This document shows positions 17,902 through 27,344 of a stretch of 64,000 nucleotides of DNA, in pieces (position 1 is the stretch's first letter; every line of letters begins with the position of its first letter). Source of the stretch: Paenibacillus sp. J2TS4 (GTDB lineage: Bacteria > Bacillota > Bacilli > Paenibacillales > NBRC-103111). The notes beneath the pieces were generated by a model. The model saw nothing but the letters and a program-made list of their open reading frames with translations. It ran no database searches and was not told where the DNA came from. A program made the translations under genes and the position numbers. The stretch covers positions 62,001-126,000 of the forward strand of contig NZ_BOSH01000005.1 in assembly GCF_018403245.1 (NCBI RefSeq), written 5' to 3'.

Positions 17902-20900
17902 TTATACTCCATCCTGCACGTACTCTTTGATCTTTCCATTCCATCGATAGCGGAATAAAGTAACGAAATCCACATCCTTTGGCCGGTAAATTTCGTAAAT
18001 CGCCAGCTTCGGCACCGTGTCATAACAACCCCACAGAACCTGGGATGTCATCATGTAGTCGAATCCCATATCCGTCAGCAGCTTGAACATATCCCGCATG
18101 TTCTCCTCATCCACACCCGCAAATGCTTCATCCAGCGAAATAAGTCTGGGGGCGTCTGAACGAGCATCTGAATAACGGGACCACGTAGCAGCAAATAGTG
18201 GGATATACATCGCCATCGCCTTCTCTCCTCCACTCAGAACGTTAAACCTCGAGTCGGTAAGAGGACGATACCCCGCTTGATCTCCTTTGCGATAGCGCAA
18301 TTCGAATTGGAACCAGTTTCGGTAGTCCAACACCTCAAATAGATGCTTACGCAGCGATTCCTGTTCTTCCTGGGCATTCTGCTTGGCGAAGCTGATTTGG
18401 GAACGAAAGTGGTTGATCATTAGATCAATCTCGTCTTCACGCAGCCGATGTGTATCCCGCTTCAACAGTTCCACCAGCATGGCGGTATCCATTTCCTGCT
18501 CGTTCTTCGCAGGCTTGGGTTCCCACTCCAACTTCAAGCGAAGACCGCTTGACGTATTCCTTTCCTCCATTAGGCGATTCATCTGTTTAACCCAACCCTC
18601 CGCCCGATGGATACGCTGACGAATCGATTTACCTACGCTTCTCAGAATAATTTCTTCATACAATTCACGATCCTTCTCACTCAACAGCAGGCTCTGCTCT
18701 TCTTCTGAGCGCTGCAATTCTTCCAGCAGAACTTGTGGAGGTTGGGGGCGAGAGCGATCCCTCATCGATTGAATCAAGATCCGTCCCGTATCCTCTTCGA
18801 CTATTGTTTCTAGCACGTAGTCTGTCAGAATGATGCGAACAGCATTATAATGTTCCAATAAATTACTTGTTACGGTCTCCACATTCCGATTCGCAAACAA
18901 CGAATCGTAACGCTGCTTCATCTCTTTAGCCAGCTTCAATGCTTGTAGCAAGTCCATCTCGGGATCATACGTTCCCCGCCATTCTGCCACAAGAGCCCTT
19001 CCGGCTTCTCGATGCCATTGCCCGGCTGACAGTTCCATTCCCTGCTGCAGCTCTGCCAATTGCCCGTTATAGTTACGCAGCCTCTCCTTTAATGTCGCCG
19101 TTTTTTCCTTAATATCGTCCAGATTCTGATATCCCTGCTTTCGCAGCTGCGTAATATTCCGTTGCTCCCCTTTAATGATTTCGATGCGTTCCGTAACATC
19201 CGTGAGACCAAGCTCTTCGATGACGCTTCTCAGCGTGCCTACCTGAGTGCGCAGTACCTTGCGGCGTTCCTCCAATTGCTCCTGATGCTCTTCTTCCTCC
19301 TCTAAAATTATCGTTACAGACTCAAGTTCCTCCTTAAAGCGGAAGAGCGCTTCCGTTGCTTCCCGCCCTCGTCTCCAAGCCGAGTAAAGTTCGCCTATGA
19401 CACTATCGTACTCTCTGCATACAGCCACAGCCTCGCGGAGATCATTCTCGCGTTTTAATCGGGACCAGGCGGCCGTCAGCTCTACCAACTGTCTTTGCAA
19501 CTCTCGCCATTCCGTGGATTTAAGCTTATAGCGTTCCAATATGCGTTGTTCCTGCTTCATGATCGCTTCGAGGCGGAACGCCGCCTCCAGGAGGTTCTGC
19601 AATTCTCGATGCACACGCGCTCCATCCGGAAAGAGGTCACACTCGCGTCTGAGCAGCTGCTCTCTTTCCTTCAGCAGCTCCAAGGCCTTGTCGAGGGCCG
19701 CAATCTGCTCCTGCAACTGATCGACCTCCCGCTGTAAACGAGCGATTTCTAACATCCGAGTGCGCTTCCTGGTCTCCTTGCCGATATATTCGGCCCGCTC
19801 TTTGGTACGGCTGCTCCCAACCATCGGTCCAAGTCGGAATTCGCCTTTCGCAGATAGGACTCCCCCTGCACTATCATAGGCAGTGACTTCACCGCTCTCC
19901 TCCCACAGAAAGGTACGCAGCACGGTATCGATAACGGATGCCTGTAGTCCACTCTCTTCCGATGGAGAGGGAATGAGCACGTCAGCCAATGTATACCCGA
20001 TTTCATGAGGTTGGGGGACAATCCAGAATTCTTCATGATCGTCCGCTATGGTCCCAATCTCCCCGTCCGGCGAAATCCAGGCATCTAGCAATCCAGATCG
20101 TTCTAACGCCTCCTCTAGCCGCGCCTTTGCCCCTTCGTCTAAATGAGATTGAAAGTCGCAGACCGCAAACAAAGGAGCACCGCTGCGGACTTGCCGCTCC
20201 AGCCGCGCCTTCGCTCTGGCCTCGTTGCGCCCTGGCTCCGGCTCACGGCTTTGCTCCCAGGCGGTCTTTTCATCTTCAAGTCGTGTTTTCTCCTGCTCTA
20301 ATCCCCGTCTTTCCTGAATCATCCCCAACCGTTCATTCGCTAACTGTTCCCTTTGTTCGTTGAACACTTCCAGTACAGGCGCGCGAACGGGCTCATATGC
20401 TCTGTGCTCTATACCATATTCACTGATAGCACCAAACGCAAGACGGATATGCTCATCTTCAAAGGCAAGAGTGCTCAGCCCATTCCGCCACATAACAATT
20501 TCTTCCCGCAGTTCCTCCTTGCTCTGCTCCAGTTGTTTTTCGCAGACGCCCCGTTCCCGTTCCGCATGGTCACGTTCCTTACGAGCCTCACCCAGCTCCA
20601 ACTCTAGTTCACGCACCAATCCAGCGGCTTCCCGTTCCTCCCGCGCTTTATCCAACGCTTGCTCCAAGCTCTCGCGGTGATCCCGCAAATCCCGACGCCA
20701 AGGCTCCCGCCATCCGTCATCTACCGGCATGCCCCGATCCCAGAACCTGTGGTATACGGAATGTTCAACAAATTCTGCTTCCTGCGCCATGGTCTCCAGC
20801 TCATCGAGCGCTGACTTTTGCTCACGATTCATGTCCTCATATTTATGCTCCGTATCGCTAACATCTTGCTCGAGCCTTGTCATTCGCGCTTGATGCTGCT

Positions 20901-22029
20901 CTACTCGTTCCCGTGTCAACTGCAGATGCTTCTCCGCATCCCTAAGAGCGTCGGTTGCGGCCTCAAGCTCTCTCTGCTTGCCGATCGCCTCGTGATTTTC
21001 TAACACTTCGATCTCGGCGGCCAGTTCCACAAGCCGGCCTTCTATCTGATTCATCTCATCCTGAGCCTGCTGCTTCTCGTCTTCCGCTTCCTGCAATGCC
21101 CGCTCGGCCTCCGATGTTAAATGACGGGACTCATCATACTTCGCATTCTTATCCAGTAAATCGATGGATTTTACATAGATCATCTGTTTGTTATAGCGGT
21201 CATACATATCCTGAAGCCTGCTTATTTCCTTGCGATGCAGACGGACTTCGTCCAAACCGTCGGAAATCTGGTCCATATCTTCCAACACTTCCGACAATGG
21301 CCGCAGTTCGTCCTCTTGTAGAGGAGGGAGCGCGCGATGGAGAATATCGTAAATGGCGGACGGTTTGAAGTCTTTGGATAACTTCGGACTGCGCAACTGA
21401 ATCATGAGCTGCAGTAAATCCTGATATGCATCCGTTTCCGCGAACCCGAAAAGTTGCTTATTCACTAGATCGCGGTAGGACGTCTGGTCATGAACCACCT
21501 GTCCCCCCACACCAATTTTCTCTTCTAGTTCCCGGCGGCCAAGCGGCACGCGAACGTTGTGCTCCATCGAATAATTATGATCATACAGCCAGAAATTATG
21601 CCCAATCCGGCGACCATCCTCCAATACGAACCCCCAGAATTGCACTTGAGCCGCACCGCGGCGTGCACGCAGCCCAATTCCTATCGTTTTATAAACTTCT
21701 TTAGCCGGATGAATAAACTCCATCCATAGATAGCCGGTAACATCCGATTTCCCGCTGTCCGTTTCACCTAACAAATAGTATTCGATTCGACGATCGCGCG
21801 AGCCGAACGGATCCAGTCGGTGAGGCCTTTTATCCCCATCCAGTACCAGAGGGAGGAAGCTTTGCATCGTTACAGATTTGCCGGAACCGTTGGCTCCCCG
21901 TAAGATGAGACGTCCATCCTCCATTTCAAATTCTTCTTCATCGTAATACCAGAAATTCAATATACCGACACGGTTCATCCGCCAGCGCTGTTCGGAAGCC
22001 GGTAACCCCGCCCTTTTTTCATCCGCCAT
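17902..22029 (-). CDS. jetC: Wadjet SMC/MukB-like ATPase JetC
   Basis: Start at the ATG at 22029, preceded by GGCGAGGAGAG; the upstream TTG at 22065 overlaps the jetB stop. About 1375 residues with SMC architecture. The N-terminal Walker A (GANGSGKSVTMQSF) is near residues 45-58. Two long coiled-coil arms surround a globular centre near residues 610-760 (APLFAVCDFQSHLDEG, DDHEEFWIVPQ). The C-terminal signature LSGGEKAMAMYIP and Walker B LISLDEAFAGVD complete the ATPase. With JetA (kleisin-like) and JetB it forms the DNA-loop-extruding motor of Wadjet. Size and motifs match the type I (TIGR02680-like) branch. No lesions were seen. Confidence 0.93.
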   Translation of the reverse strand: MADEKRAGLPASEQRWRMNRVGILNFWYYDEEEFEMEDGRLILRGANGSGKSVTMQSFLPLVLDGDKRPHRLDPFGSRDRRIEYYLLGETDSGKSDVTGYLWMEFIHPAKEVYKTIGIGLRARRGAAQVQFWGFVLEDGRRIGHNFWLYDHNYSMEHNVRVPLGRRELEEKIGVGGQVVHDQTSYRDLVNKQLFGFAETDAYQDLLQLMIQLRSPKLSKDFKPSAIYDILHRALPPLQEDELRPLSEVLEDMDQISDGLDEVRLHRKEISRLQDMYDRYNKQMIYVKSIDLLDKNAKYDESRHLTSEAERALQEAEDEKQQAQDEMNQIEGRLVELAAEIEVLENHEAIGKQRELEAATDALRDAEKHLQLTRERVEQHQARMTRLEQDVSDTEHKYEDMNREQKSALDELETMAQEAEFVEHSVYHRFWDRGMPVDDGWREPWRRDLRDHRESLEQALDKAREEREAAGLVRELELELGEARKERDHAERERGVCEKQLEQSKEELREEIVMWRNGLSTLAFEDEHIRLAFGAISEYGIEHRAYEPVRAPVLEVFNEQREQLANERLGMIQERRGLEQEKTRLEDEKTAWEQSREPEPGRNEARAKARLERQVRSGAPLFAVCDFQSHLDEGAKARLEEALERSGLLDAWISPDGEIGTIADDHEEFWIVPQPHEIGYTLADVLIPSPSEESGLQASVIDTVLRTFLWEESGEVTAYDSAGGVLSAKGEFRLGPMVGSSRTKERAEYIGKETRKRTRMLEIARLQREVDQLQEQIAALDKALELLKEREQLLRRECDLFPDGARVHRELQNLLEAAFRLEAIMKQEQRILERYKLKSTEWRELQRQLVELTAAWSRLKRENDLREAVAVCREYDSVIGELYSAWRRGREATEALFRFKEELESVTIILEEEEEHQEQLEERRKVLRTQVGTLRSVIEELGLTDVTERIEIIKGEQRNITQLRKQGYQNLDDIKEKTATLKERLRNYNGQLAELQQGMELSAGQWHREAGRALVAEWRGTYDPEMDLLQALKLAKEMKQRYDSLFANRNVETVTSNLLEHYNAVRIILTDYVLETIVEEDTGRILIQSMRDRSRPQPPQVLLEELQRSEEEQSLLLSEKDRELYEEIILRSVGKSIRQRIHRAEGWVKQMNRLMEERNTSSGLRLKLEWEPKPAKNEQEMDTAMLVELLKRDTHRLREDEIDLMINHFRSQISFAKQNAQEEQESLRKHLFEVLDYRNWFQFELRYRKGDQAGYRPLTDSRFNVLSGGEKAMAMYIPLFAATWSRYSDARSDAPRLISLDEAFAGVDEENMRDMFKLLTDMGFDYMMTSQVLWGCYDTVPKLAIYEIYRPKDVDFVTLFRYRWNGKIKEYVQDGV

Positions 22030-22061
22030 ATTTATCTCTCCTCGCCCTGTATACTCCGAAT

Positions 22062-23288
22062 TCAATCTAAATCACCCGTAAACAGATATTCCGCATTCCA
22101 GCGCCCCAGCACTGGCGAAATGAGAAAGTACGAATGATCCTCCCATACTCCGAGATTCCATTCCACCATATGAGTAAAACAAAGCTCCGCCAGCTCCTGA
22201 GAAGAAGCTACACGAAATTCCTTGCTCCAGTATTCCTTATGCTTACGCTGCAATCTTAATAGCAACGTCTCCATCTCTGACCGCTCCACTCGAATACACC
22301 CGTTATCCTCCACATACCGATCGGAACCTTCCTGATTCAACTGTCTGCGCAACTCCCCTGCCACAAGCAGCGCCAGATCCGATCCCCCGGAAAGGGTTGG
22401 AAACAAAGTCGCTTCACCCGTTAACTCCGGATGAAAGAATAGCAGTCCCTCGCGGTATCGCCTTCCTTCCCAGCCCATCATTCTGCCCAATTGATCCATA
22501 ATGGAGCGTCGCTGAGTAAGCACATAGGACAAGTCCTCCTCATTCCATAGTCGATCCGGAACCGCCGGCTCCAACAGCAACCTTCTATACACACGATGAC
22601 GTCTGCGCAGCGCTTGTCCTTCCGGCGTGTCAGCATATATGACTGGATCCGACAATTCCTCCATACCGTTATAAAAGGTTAAATCTTGAGGAAAACGCCG
22701 CAATATATATCTGACATTAGGAGAGCACTCGAACAAAGCATTCCGCGACTCATTCTGCGCCCACTCCCCTTCATCCCCATCGACAGAAAAAAGCACCCCT
22801 AACGACCTCAGCTTTTTCAGGGCTCGCGCCATTGATAACCGGTGATAGTAGTTGGACCAGTCCGCTTCCAGTCCTTGCCCGTTCATATGCTCGCGGATTT
22901 CCTCCACAATGTCGGATAGCAGGAATTGATCTAACTCCGTCTTCCCTTCCAAATACCATAAGCCAAATGTAAAAAATATATAATCGCGCTGCTCGCGAAA
23001 TTCCGTAAACCCCATCCATGGGTAGGCGACAACCGGCACTTTATCCAGCTTGGCAAGAGTGCGGGTGACGATCAAGGGATAGCCTGTCTGTTCCATGAAC
23101 CAATTGCGCAGCTCATCATAATGATCCTTAACGGTAAAATAAAGCTCCTTGTCCTCCTCCTTCAAAATCCACGGCCGATTAAATAAAGCATGAATGCATG
23201 CTTTCTTGCGCTCTGCTACTTGTGCCGCATCCGACCCCCGACCCGATCGGCCGATCCGGCGAATCACCGTTCCTTTGTTATCGCTCAT
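22062..23288 (-). CDS. jetB: Wadjet subunit JetB (DUF2398, kite-like)
   Basis: 408 residues from the ATG at 23288, with GGAAGGAG overlapping the end of jetA 6 bases upstream. The protein matches the DUF2398 (TIGR02678-type) family: an N-terminal helical segment (ACIHALFNRPWILKEEDKEL), then winged-helix-like blocks (YFTVKDHYDELRNWFMEQTG, IVTRTLAKLDKVP) and the C-terminal EYWSKEFRVASSQELAELCF. It is the kite-like partner that bridges JetC heads and JetA. It sits between jetA and jetC with tight spacing on both sides, so the four genes are one operon. Confidence 0.9.
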   Translation of the reverse strand: MSDNKGTVIRRIGRSGRGSDAAQVAERKKACIHALFNRPWILKEEDKELYFTVKDHYDELRNWFMEQTGYPLIVTRTLAKLDKVPVVAYPWMGFTEFREQRDYIFFTFGLWYLEGKTELDQFLLSDIVEEIREHMNGQGLEADWSNYYHRLSMARALKKLRSLGVLFSVDGDEGEWAQNESRNALFECSPNVRYILRRFPQDLTFYNGMEELSDPVIYADTPEGQALRRRHRVYRRLLLEPAVPDRLWNEEDLSYVLTQRRSIMDQLGRMMGWEGRRYREGLLFFHPELTGEATLFPTLSGGSDLALLVAGELRRQLNQEGSDRYVEDNGCIRVERSEMETLLLRLQRKHKEYWSKEFRVASSQELAELCFTHMVEWNLGVWEDHSYFLISPVLGRWNAEYLFTGDLD

Positions 23289-23294
23289 CTGTTT

Positions 23295-24824
23295 CTAGTC
23301 TCCTTCCCGAGTTGCCGCCGCTTCCAGGGCTGATCCAATGAATGTAAAAACCAGTTCATAATCCGGCAAGTAAAGCTCCCCGTCTTCCGAAACAAGGACA
23401 GCCCGCTCTGCCGTCTTGGCGTTAGTCATCGCCACCTTGACTCCTTCCGGAGTAACGAACGAATGACTCGGGGAAGTGCTGCAGCGCCCGATCCACTGAA
23501 GAAGACGAAGCCGTGTAGTGCTTGGAACAACGTTCAAATCCGAAATCCGTAGCCTACCACGCTCTACCATTTCCCTGATGGCTTCCCATTCTTCGGCTTG
23601 CCGTTGCAAATAAGCTTCCCGCTCCCGCTGCTTGCGCTCTTCGTTCTCCCGGACTGGCTCCGTTTCCCGTCGCTCACCGCGCTTTCGGCTTCGCGACCGC
23701 AATGCCCGAATCGTAGGCACCTCCTCCCACATAGACATATCCGCCCGGTCTGAAGTGCGTAAGTCCTCCCCTTGCAAATGGCGAGTAACGAACAAACCGA
23801 ACACGCTAGCCGCCAAGCAGTGACTTTCCTCCAACGATTCGGTTTGAGCAAACCAATGGGCCAAATGCTCCAATTCCTTCCTCCGACTAAGTCCCGACCG
23901 CTTCCTTTCCTGTATCCGAATGACGCTCCGTACAATGCGGGCAATGGCTTCCTTGGTCGCTCTCTCCAACAAGGTTAACTCGCTCGGGGACGAACCTTCC
24001 CCTAGAAACCAACGTCGCAAGTTAGCCCATCCTTGCTTTAGTTCCGCTACAATTTCTTCTTTGTCTGGCAATTCTTCCAGGCTGGGTTTGTTCGTTATTC
24101 CGTCAGCTACCTTCTCCAGAAACAAATCCCGTACAGGGTCGCCAATCCGCTCTAGATTGCCCTCGATTTTATACGCACTTCTCTGCAGCGCCTGTACGAA
24201 ATTCTGCAAATAATTCGTCAGCTTTTCCTTAAAAACAAGGAAGGACTCAGTAACCATCATCTCCTCGGCTTTAGCCGTTTGCAGACTGGCAATATAATCG
24301 GCTGCATTCTCGTGAAGACGAACGAAGACCTCATACAACTCGTTCCATAGCTCCAGTGCGTCATCCTCTTCGTAAATACTCACATTATGGCGGATATCGA
24401 ACAATTTATCGGCGATTTTGTCAAACAGCGTCGGTTCCAATGACCCGCCGTAGCCGGTCACTTTTTCCAGCGTCTCTAGCAATCGCTCGATTTCAATGGA
24501 ATACGGTCTGAGAAGATATTGCATCTTCTTCTTCAAATATTCCTCCAACGTTGTCGCACGTCCCCCATCATGCCGGGAAGCGAGATTCCCCCACTCCTCC
24601 AACTGAGACAGATCGGCGAGACACTGTTCCAACGTGTACTCCGGGACTACACTCCATTCCGTAATCGCCTCGAAAATTTCCTCCGGCTTCAGCCAATACC
24701 TCAACCTTTTATATTCTTGGTAAAAATACCGCATAATCGCCCGATAGCGCACTACATTCTCGGCGTTCGCATATTTCAGCTCTGGCACGCTCCGCAGGGA
24801 TCGGGTCATCCGTTGACTTTCCAT
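23295..24824 (-). CDS. jetA: Wadjet kleisin-like subunit JetA (DUF2397)
   Basis: 509 residues from the ATG at 24824, with AGGTGG upstream. The N-terminus matches DUF2397 (TIGR02677-type): VPELKYANAENVVRYRAIMR and RYWLKPEEIFEAITEW. A long helical middle (residues about 90-250) and a charged arginine/glutamate segment near residue 380 (RSRSRKRGERRETEPVRENE) lead to a C-terminal domain (LRLLQWIGRCSTSPSHSFVT) of the type that contacts the SMC head. It is the first gene of the operon and has its own promoter at 24856-24884. Its presence with DUF2398 and DUF2399 partners, and not DUF3375/DUF4194, puts this system in Wadjet type I. Confidence 0.9.
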   Translation of the reverse strand: MESQRMTRSLRSVPELKYANAENVVRYRAIMRYFYQEYKRLRYWLKPEEIFEAITEWSVVPEYTLEQCLADLSQLEEWGNLASRHDGGRATTLEEYLKKKMQYLLRPYSIEIERLLETLEKVTGYGGSLEPTLFDKIADKLFDIRHNVSIYEEDDALELWNELYEVFVRLHENAADYIASLQTAKAEEMMVTESFLVFKEKLTNYLQNFVQALQRSAYKIEGNLERIGDPVRDLFLEKVADGITNKPSLEELPDKEEIVAELKQGWANLRRWFLGEGSSPSELTLLERATKEAIARIVRSVIRIQERKRSGLSRRKELEHLAHWFAQTESLEESHCLAASVFGLFVTRHLQGEDLRTSDRADMSMWEEVPTIRALRSRSRKRGERRETEPVRENEERKQREREAYLQRQAEEWEAIREMVERGRLRISDLNVVPSTTRLRLLQWIGRCSTSPSHSFVTPEGVKVAMTNAKTAERAVLVSEDGELYLPDYELVFTFIGSALEAAATREGD

Positions 24825-24855
24825 CTGCGTCCACCTATCTTATAGATTTTTCCCT

Positions 24856-24884
24856 AGCATAATTACTTTTGGTAGAATTGACAA
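24856..24884 (-). promoter_or_regulatory. Sigma-A promoter of jetABCD
   Basis: On the minus strand TTGTCA (24884-24879), 17 bases, TATGCT (24861-24856): five of six -35 matches and a good -10 at ideal spacing. The implied start is close to 24849, 25 bases before the jetA ATG. Confidence 0.7.
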
Positions 24885-25482
24885 GTTGTACCGCATGCTT
24901 GATCAGCTCTGTCATGGATAGAAATGTCATGGCTAACGAAGCCAGAACCTCTTATTGGATCGAAATGTAGCTGTGGAAATTTCTAATGAACTCCAGAGGC
25001 TCTATTTGGAGAAAAGAAGCGGAATTTCCCCTATAATTTATCAATAGCGCCACCTAGATTCGTTACATTCAATCGTATAGCCATATTCTCGGAAATAAGA
25101 TCTCCACGATTCGTTAGCCGAATGAAATCGATTCATATCTGCTAAATCGATTCAAAGTTATATCATTATTAAAATCTATAGAAGATATATTAATCCTAAT
25201 CTTACATTTAAAAACGCTTCGTAACCTGCGGGGAAAGTCTTCAAACACTAATAACTTATCGAATGAAGCTAAGCCTCAATAATACAGGAGTATTATTTCT
25301 AACGGAGCCATATCGAAGATGTATAACCCGTACTAAAGGTAACTTTTCATGCCAATAAGAATCTTGATTTACAATATTTTAAACGCTATAGCTTAAAGAT
25401 TCTTATGTGGTAAAATAAAAAACGGTATTCTTAAACTCTTTATCATTAGAGTTGAATTTTATAGAATCGAAGGGATCGACAG
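24885..25482. other. Gene-free spacer between jetA and the sulfur transporter genes
   Basis: No coding signal on either strand. It is AT-rich with loosely repeated motifs (for example GGATCGAAATG, ATTTGGAGAAAAG). Two exact 11-base direct repeats AAATCGATTCA at 25125-25135 and 25144-25154 are centred two helical turns apart and could be operator sites. TTGATT (25364-25369), 17 bases, TATAGC (25387-25392) is a candidate promoter for the transporter gene. Confidence 0.45.
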
Positions 25483-26673
25483 ATGAAAGTGATGGAAAGA
25501 TGGTTCGGCCAATATTGGAGCCCTTATGTTACGATGGGGCTTGCAGGGCTCCTCAGCGCGGTATATTTCGGCATTACCGGAACGGTATGGGCGGTGACCG
25601 GGGAGTTCACCCGTCTAGGAGGCCATGTGCTACAGATGTTCGGAATCGATATCTCCGATTGGGCTTATTTTAAGCTCATTAATATGGACGGAACCACATG
25701 GAGCCGAACGGACGGCTGGATTGTATGGGGGATGTTCATCGGGGCCTTGTGCACGATTCTCCTCAGCAACAATTTCAAAATACGCATCCCGAGACAGAAA
25801 CGCCGGCTAGTTCAGGGTTTGATTGGCGGAATCATTGCCGGCGCAGGCGCCCGTCTGGCATTAGGCTGTAATTTGGCTGCCTTCTTTACCGGGGTCCCGC
25901 AGTTTTCCCTGCATTCCTGGATATTTATCGTCGCTACCGCGGCAGGAACTTATCTCGGCACCAAATTAGTCAATACCTCCTGGTGGAAAGGCAAGCCCGT
26001 ATTGCTTAAAGGGGGTATGGCCTCACAGTCCGGCAGCTCCCGTAAAATTCAGCCTTACCTCGGCTCCCTTATTATGCTGGTATATGCCGGGCTTATTCTC
26101 TACTTCTTCCTCACCGGACGCACGATGCTGGGTGCTGCGGCCATATTCGGAGCCGCCTTCGGAATTCTGATAGAGAGAGGGCAAATTTGCTTCACCTCGG
26201 CGTTTCGCGATCTATGGATCAGCGGAAGAGCCACTATGGCGAAGGCCATCTCCTTCGGTATGGCAGTCAGCTCCGTGTCCACTCTCGCAATCATTCTGGC
26301 TTATGGCCTGGACCCGATAACGAAAATCGCTGCTCCAAGCACATTAGTCGGAGGAATTCTGTTTGGCCTGGGCATCGTTATGGCGGGAGGCTGCGAAACC
26401 GGGATGATGTACCGTTTGATGGAAGGGCAAGTTGTCTTCCTGCCGGTATTCATCGGCAATATCATAGGCGCTACCGGTCTCGCTTACGCTTGGGATCACC
26501 TTGGGGTGTACAGCCTGCTCGTCCAAAGCGGCGCGCAGATTAATCTTATAACGGAGATGGGGCCCTATGCCGCCCTGACCGTAACGCTGCTTTTGTTGGG
26601 AATAAGCTTCGCTGTCGCCATGTACTGGCAAAAAAACTATCGCTTTGGCACAGGCTTCAAGAAAGGAGCATAA
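25483..26673 (+). CDS. tsuA: YeeE/YedE-family sulfur-compound transporter, TsuA-like
   Basis: 396 residues from an ATG with GAAGGG upstream. The protein is almost wholly membrane-embedded, with about ten spans in two pseudo-repeated halves (RLVQGLIGGIIAGAGARLAL and LVGGILFGLGIVMAGGCETG). Conserved cysteines occur in the family places: LALGCNLAAFFTG, RGQICFTSAFRD, MAGGCETGMMYR. In characterised TsuA such cysteines pass thiosulfate through the membrane; related YedE proteins are linked to selenium or other sulfur compounds. The TusA-like gene 4 bases downstream forms the usual partner pair. Thiosulfate is the best guess for substrate, not shown by sequence alone. Divergent from the Wadjet operon. 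Confidence 0.8.
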   Translation: MKVMERWFGQYWSPYVTMGLAGLLSAVYFGITGTVWAVTGEFTRLGGHVLQMFGIDISDWAYFKLINMDGTTWSRTDGWIVWGMFIGALCTILLSNNFKIRIPRQKRRLVQGLIGGIIAGAGARLALGCNLAAFFTGVPQFSLHSWIFIVATAAGTYLGTKLVNTSWWKGKPVLLKGGMASQSGSSRKIQPYLGSLIMLVYAGLILYFFLTGRTMLGAAAIFGAAFGILIERGQICFTSAFRDLWISGRATMAKAISFGMAVSSVSTLAIILAYGLDPITKIAAPSTLVGGILFGLGIVMAGGCETGMMYRLMEGQVVFLPVFIGNIIGATGLAYAWDHLGVYSLLVQSGAQINLITEMGPYAALTVTLLLLGISFAVAMYWQKNYRFGTGFKKGA

Positions 26674-26677
26674 AATC

Positions 26678-26905
26678 ATGACAGCAGACTTCACGTTAGA
26701 TCTTAGAGGAGAATCCTGTCCGTATCCCGTTATCTACACCTTGGAGACATTGCGGGATTTGGAGAAGGGGCAACTCCTTCAAGTCATTACCGACTGTCCT
26801 TCTTCGTTCCGCAACGTTCCGGAAGAAGTCGTCAAGCACGGCTACACTCTCGAACAGGAGCCGGTCAAGAACGGCCAGGAGTTTCTGTTTTACATCAGAG
26901 CTTAG
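26678..26905 (+). CDS. tsuB: TusA-like sulfur carrier, TsuB/YedF-like
   Basis: 75 residues from the ATG at 26678, preceded by AAAGGAG inside the end of the transporter gene. The family motif LDLRGESCPYPVIYTLETL contains the CPxP cysteine (Cys14 region) that carries the sulfur, followed by the usual GQLLQVITDCPSSFRNVPE. The size is normal for TusA-like proteins. It probably accepts sulfur from the substrate delivered by the membrane partner and passes it to assimilation or tRNA/cofactor pathways. Confidence 0.85.
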   Translation: MTADFTLDLRGESCPYPVIYTLETLRDLEKGQLLQVITDCPSSFRNVPEEVVKHGYTLEQEPVKNGQEFLFYIRA

Positions 26906-27094
26906 GTTAACTAGCCTTGTGGATCTTTTTACGACTTTTAGTAAGAGCCGTTCTGTCTTTTCCCGCGGAAGACCGCCTACTCTGAAAATTAGCATGATTT
27001 TTATCATTCAGTGGCGTCCCGTCAGTGGCATGGCTACCTTGAAAATCTCATTATTTTCTATCGTCTGATGGTGCCGCGCAAGCGGCATGGGCAT
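26906..27094 (+). other. Gene-free spacer after the sulfur genes
   Basis: No gene or clear terminator was seen. It leads into the dispersed repeat at 27095-27284. Confidence 0.4.
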
Positions 27095-27284
27095 CTAAAT
27101 GGATTTTATACAGTTAGTTTAGTCCTCTCAAGCAAAATATGGAAAATAACTGGAAAACCTACAGCTAGTTTGTGCAAAATGGGCGAAATCAACAGAAATC
27201 CTCCATTTTAACTGCAGTTTTTCCAGTTAGTATAGTCAAAATGTGAAATTCGCTTGAATTTACCTACATAAAATACAGTTAGAT
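27095..27284 (+). repeat. Dispersed intergenic repeat, copy 1
   Basis: About 190 bases clearly related to the reverse complement of 49628-49817. Shared blocks include CTAAATGGATTT, GTGGAAAACCT-like, TTTTGTGCAAAA-like, CCTCCATTTTAA, AGTCAAA, ATTCGCTT, AATTTACCTACA and CAGTTAGA. It is noncoding and built from loosely repeated subunits. Confidence 0.75.
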
Positions 27285-27344
27285 CATTTCTCTCATGCGA
27301 AAATGGCAACTAAGTGGATACTTTGGATGACTTCCCCTTGTCCA

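Noticed and set aside
17902..22029. SbcC or RecN-type repair ATPase
   Set aside because: The central domain, the neighbours (DUF2397, DUF2398, DUF2399) and operon order identify JetC of Wadjet.
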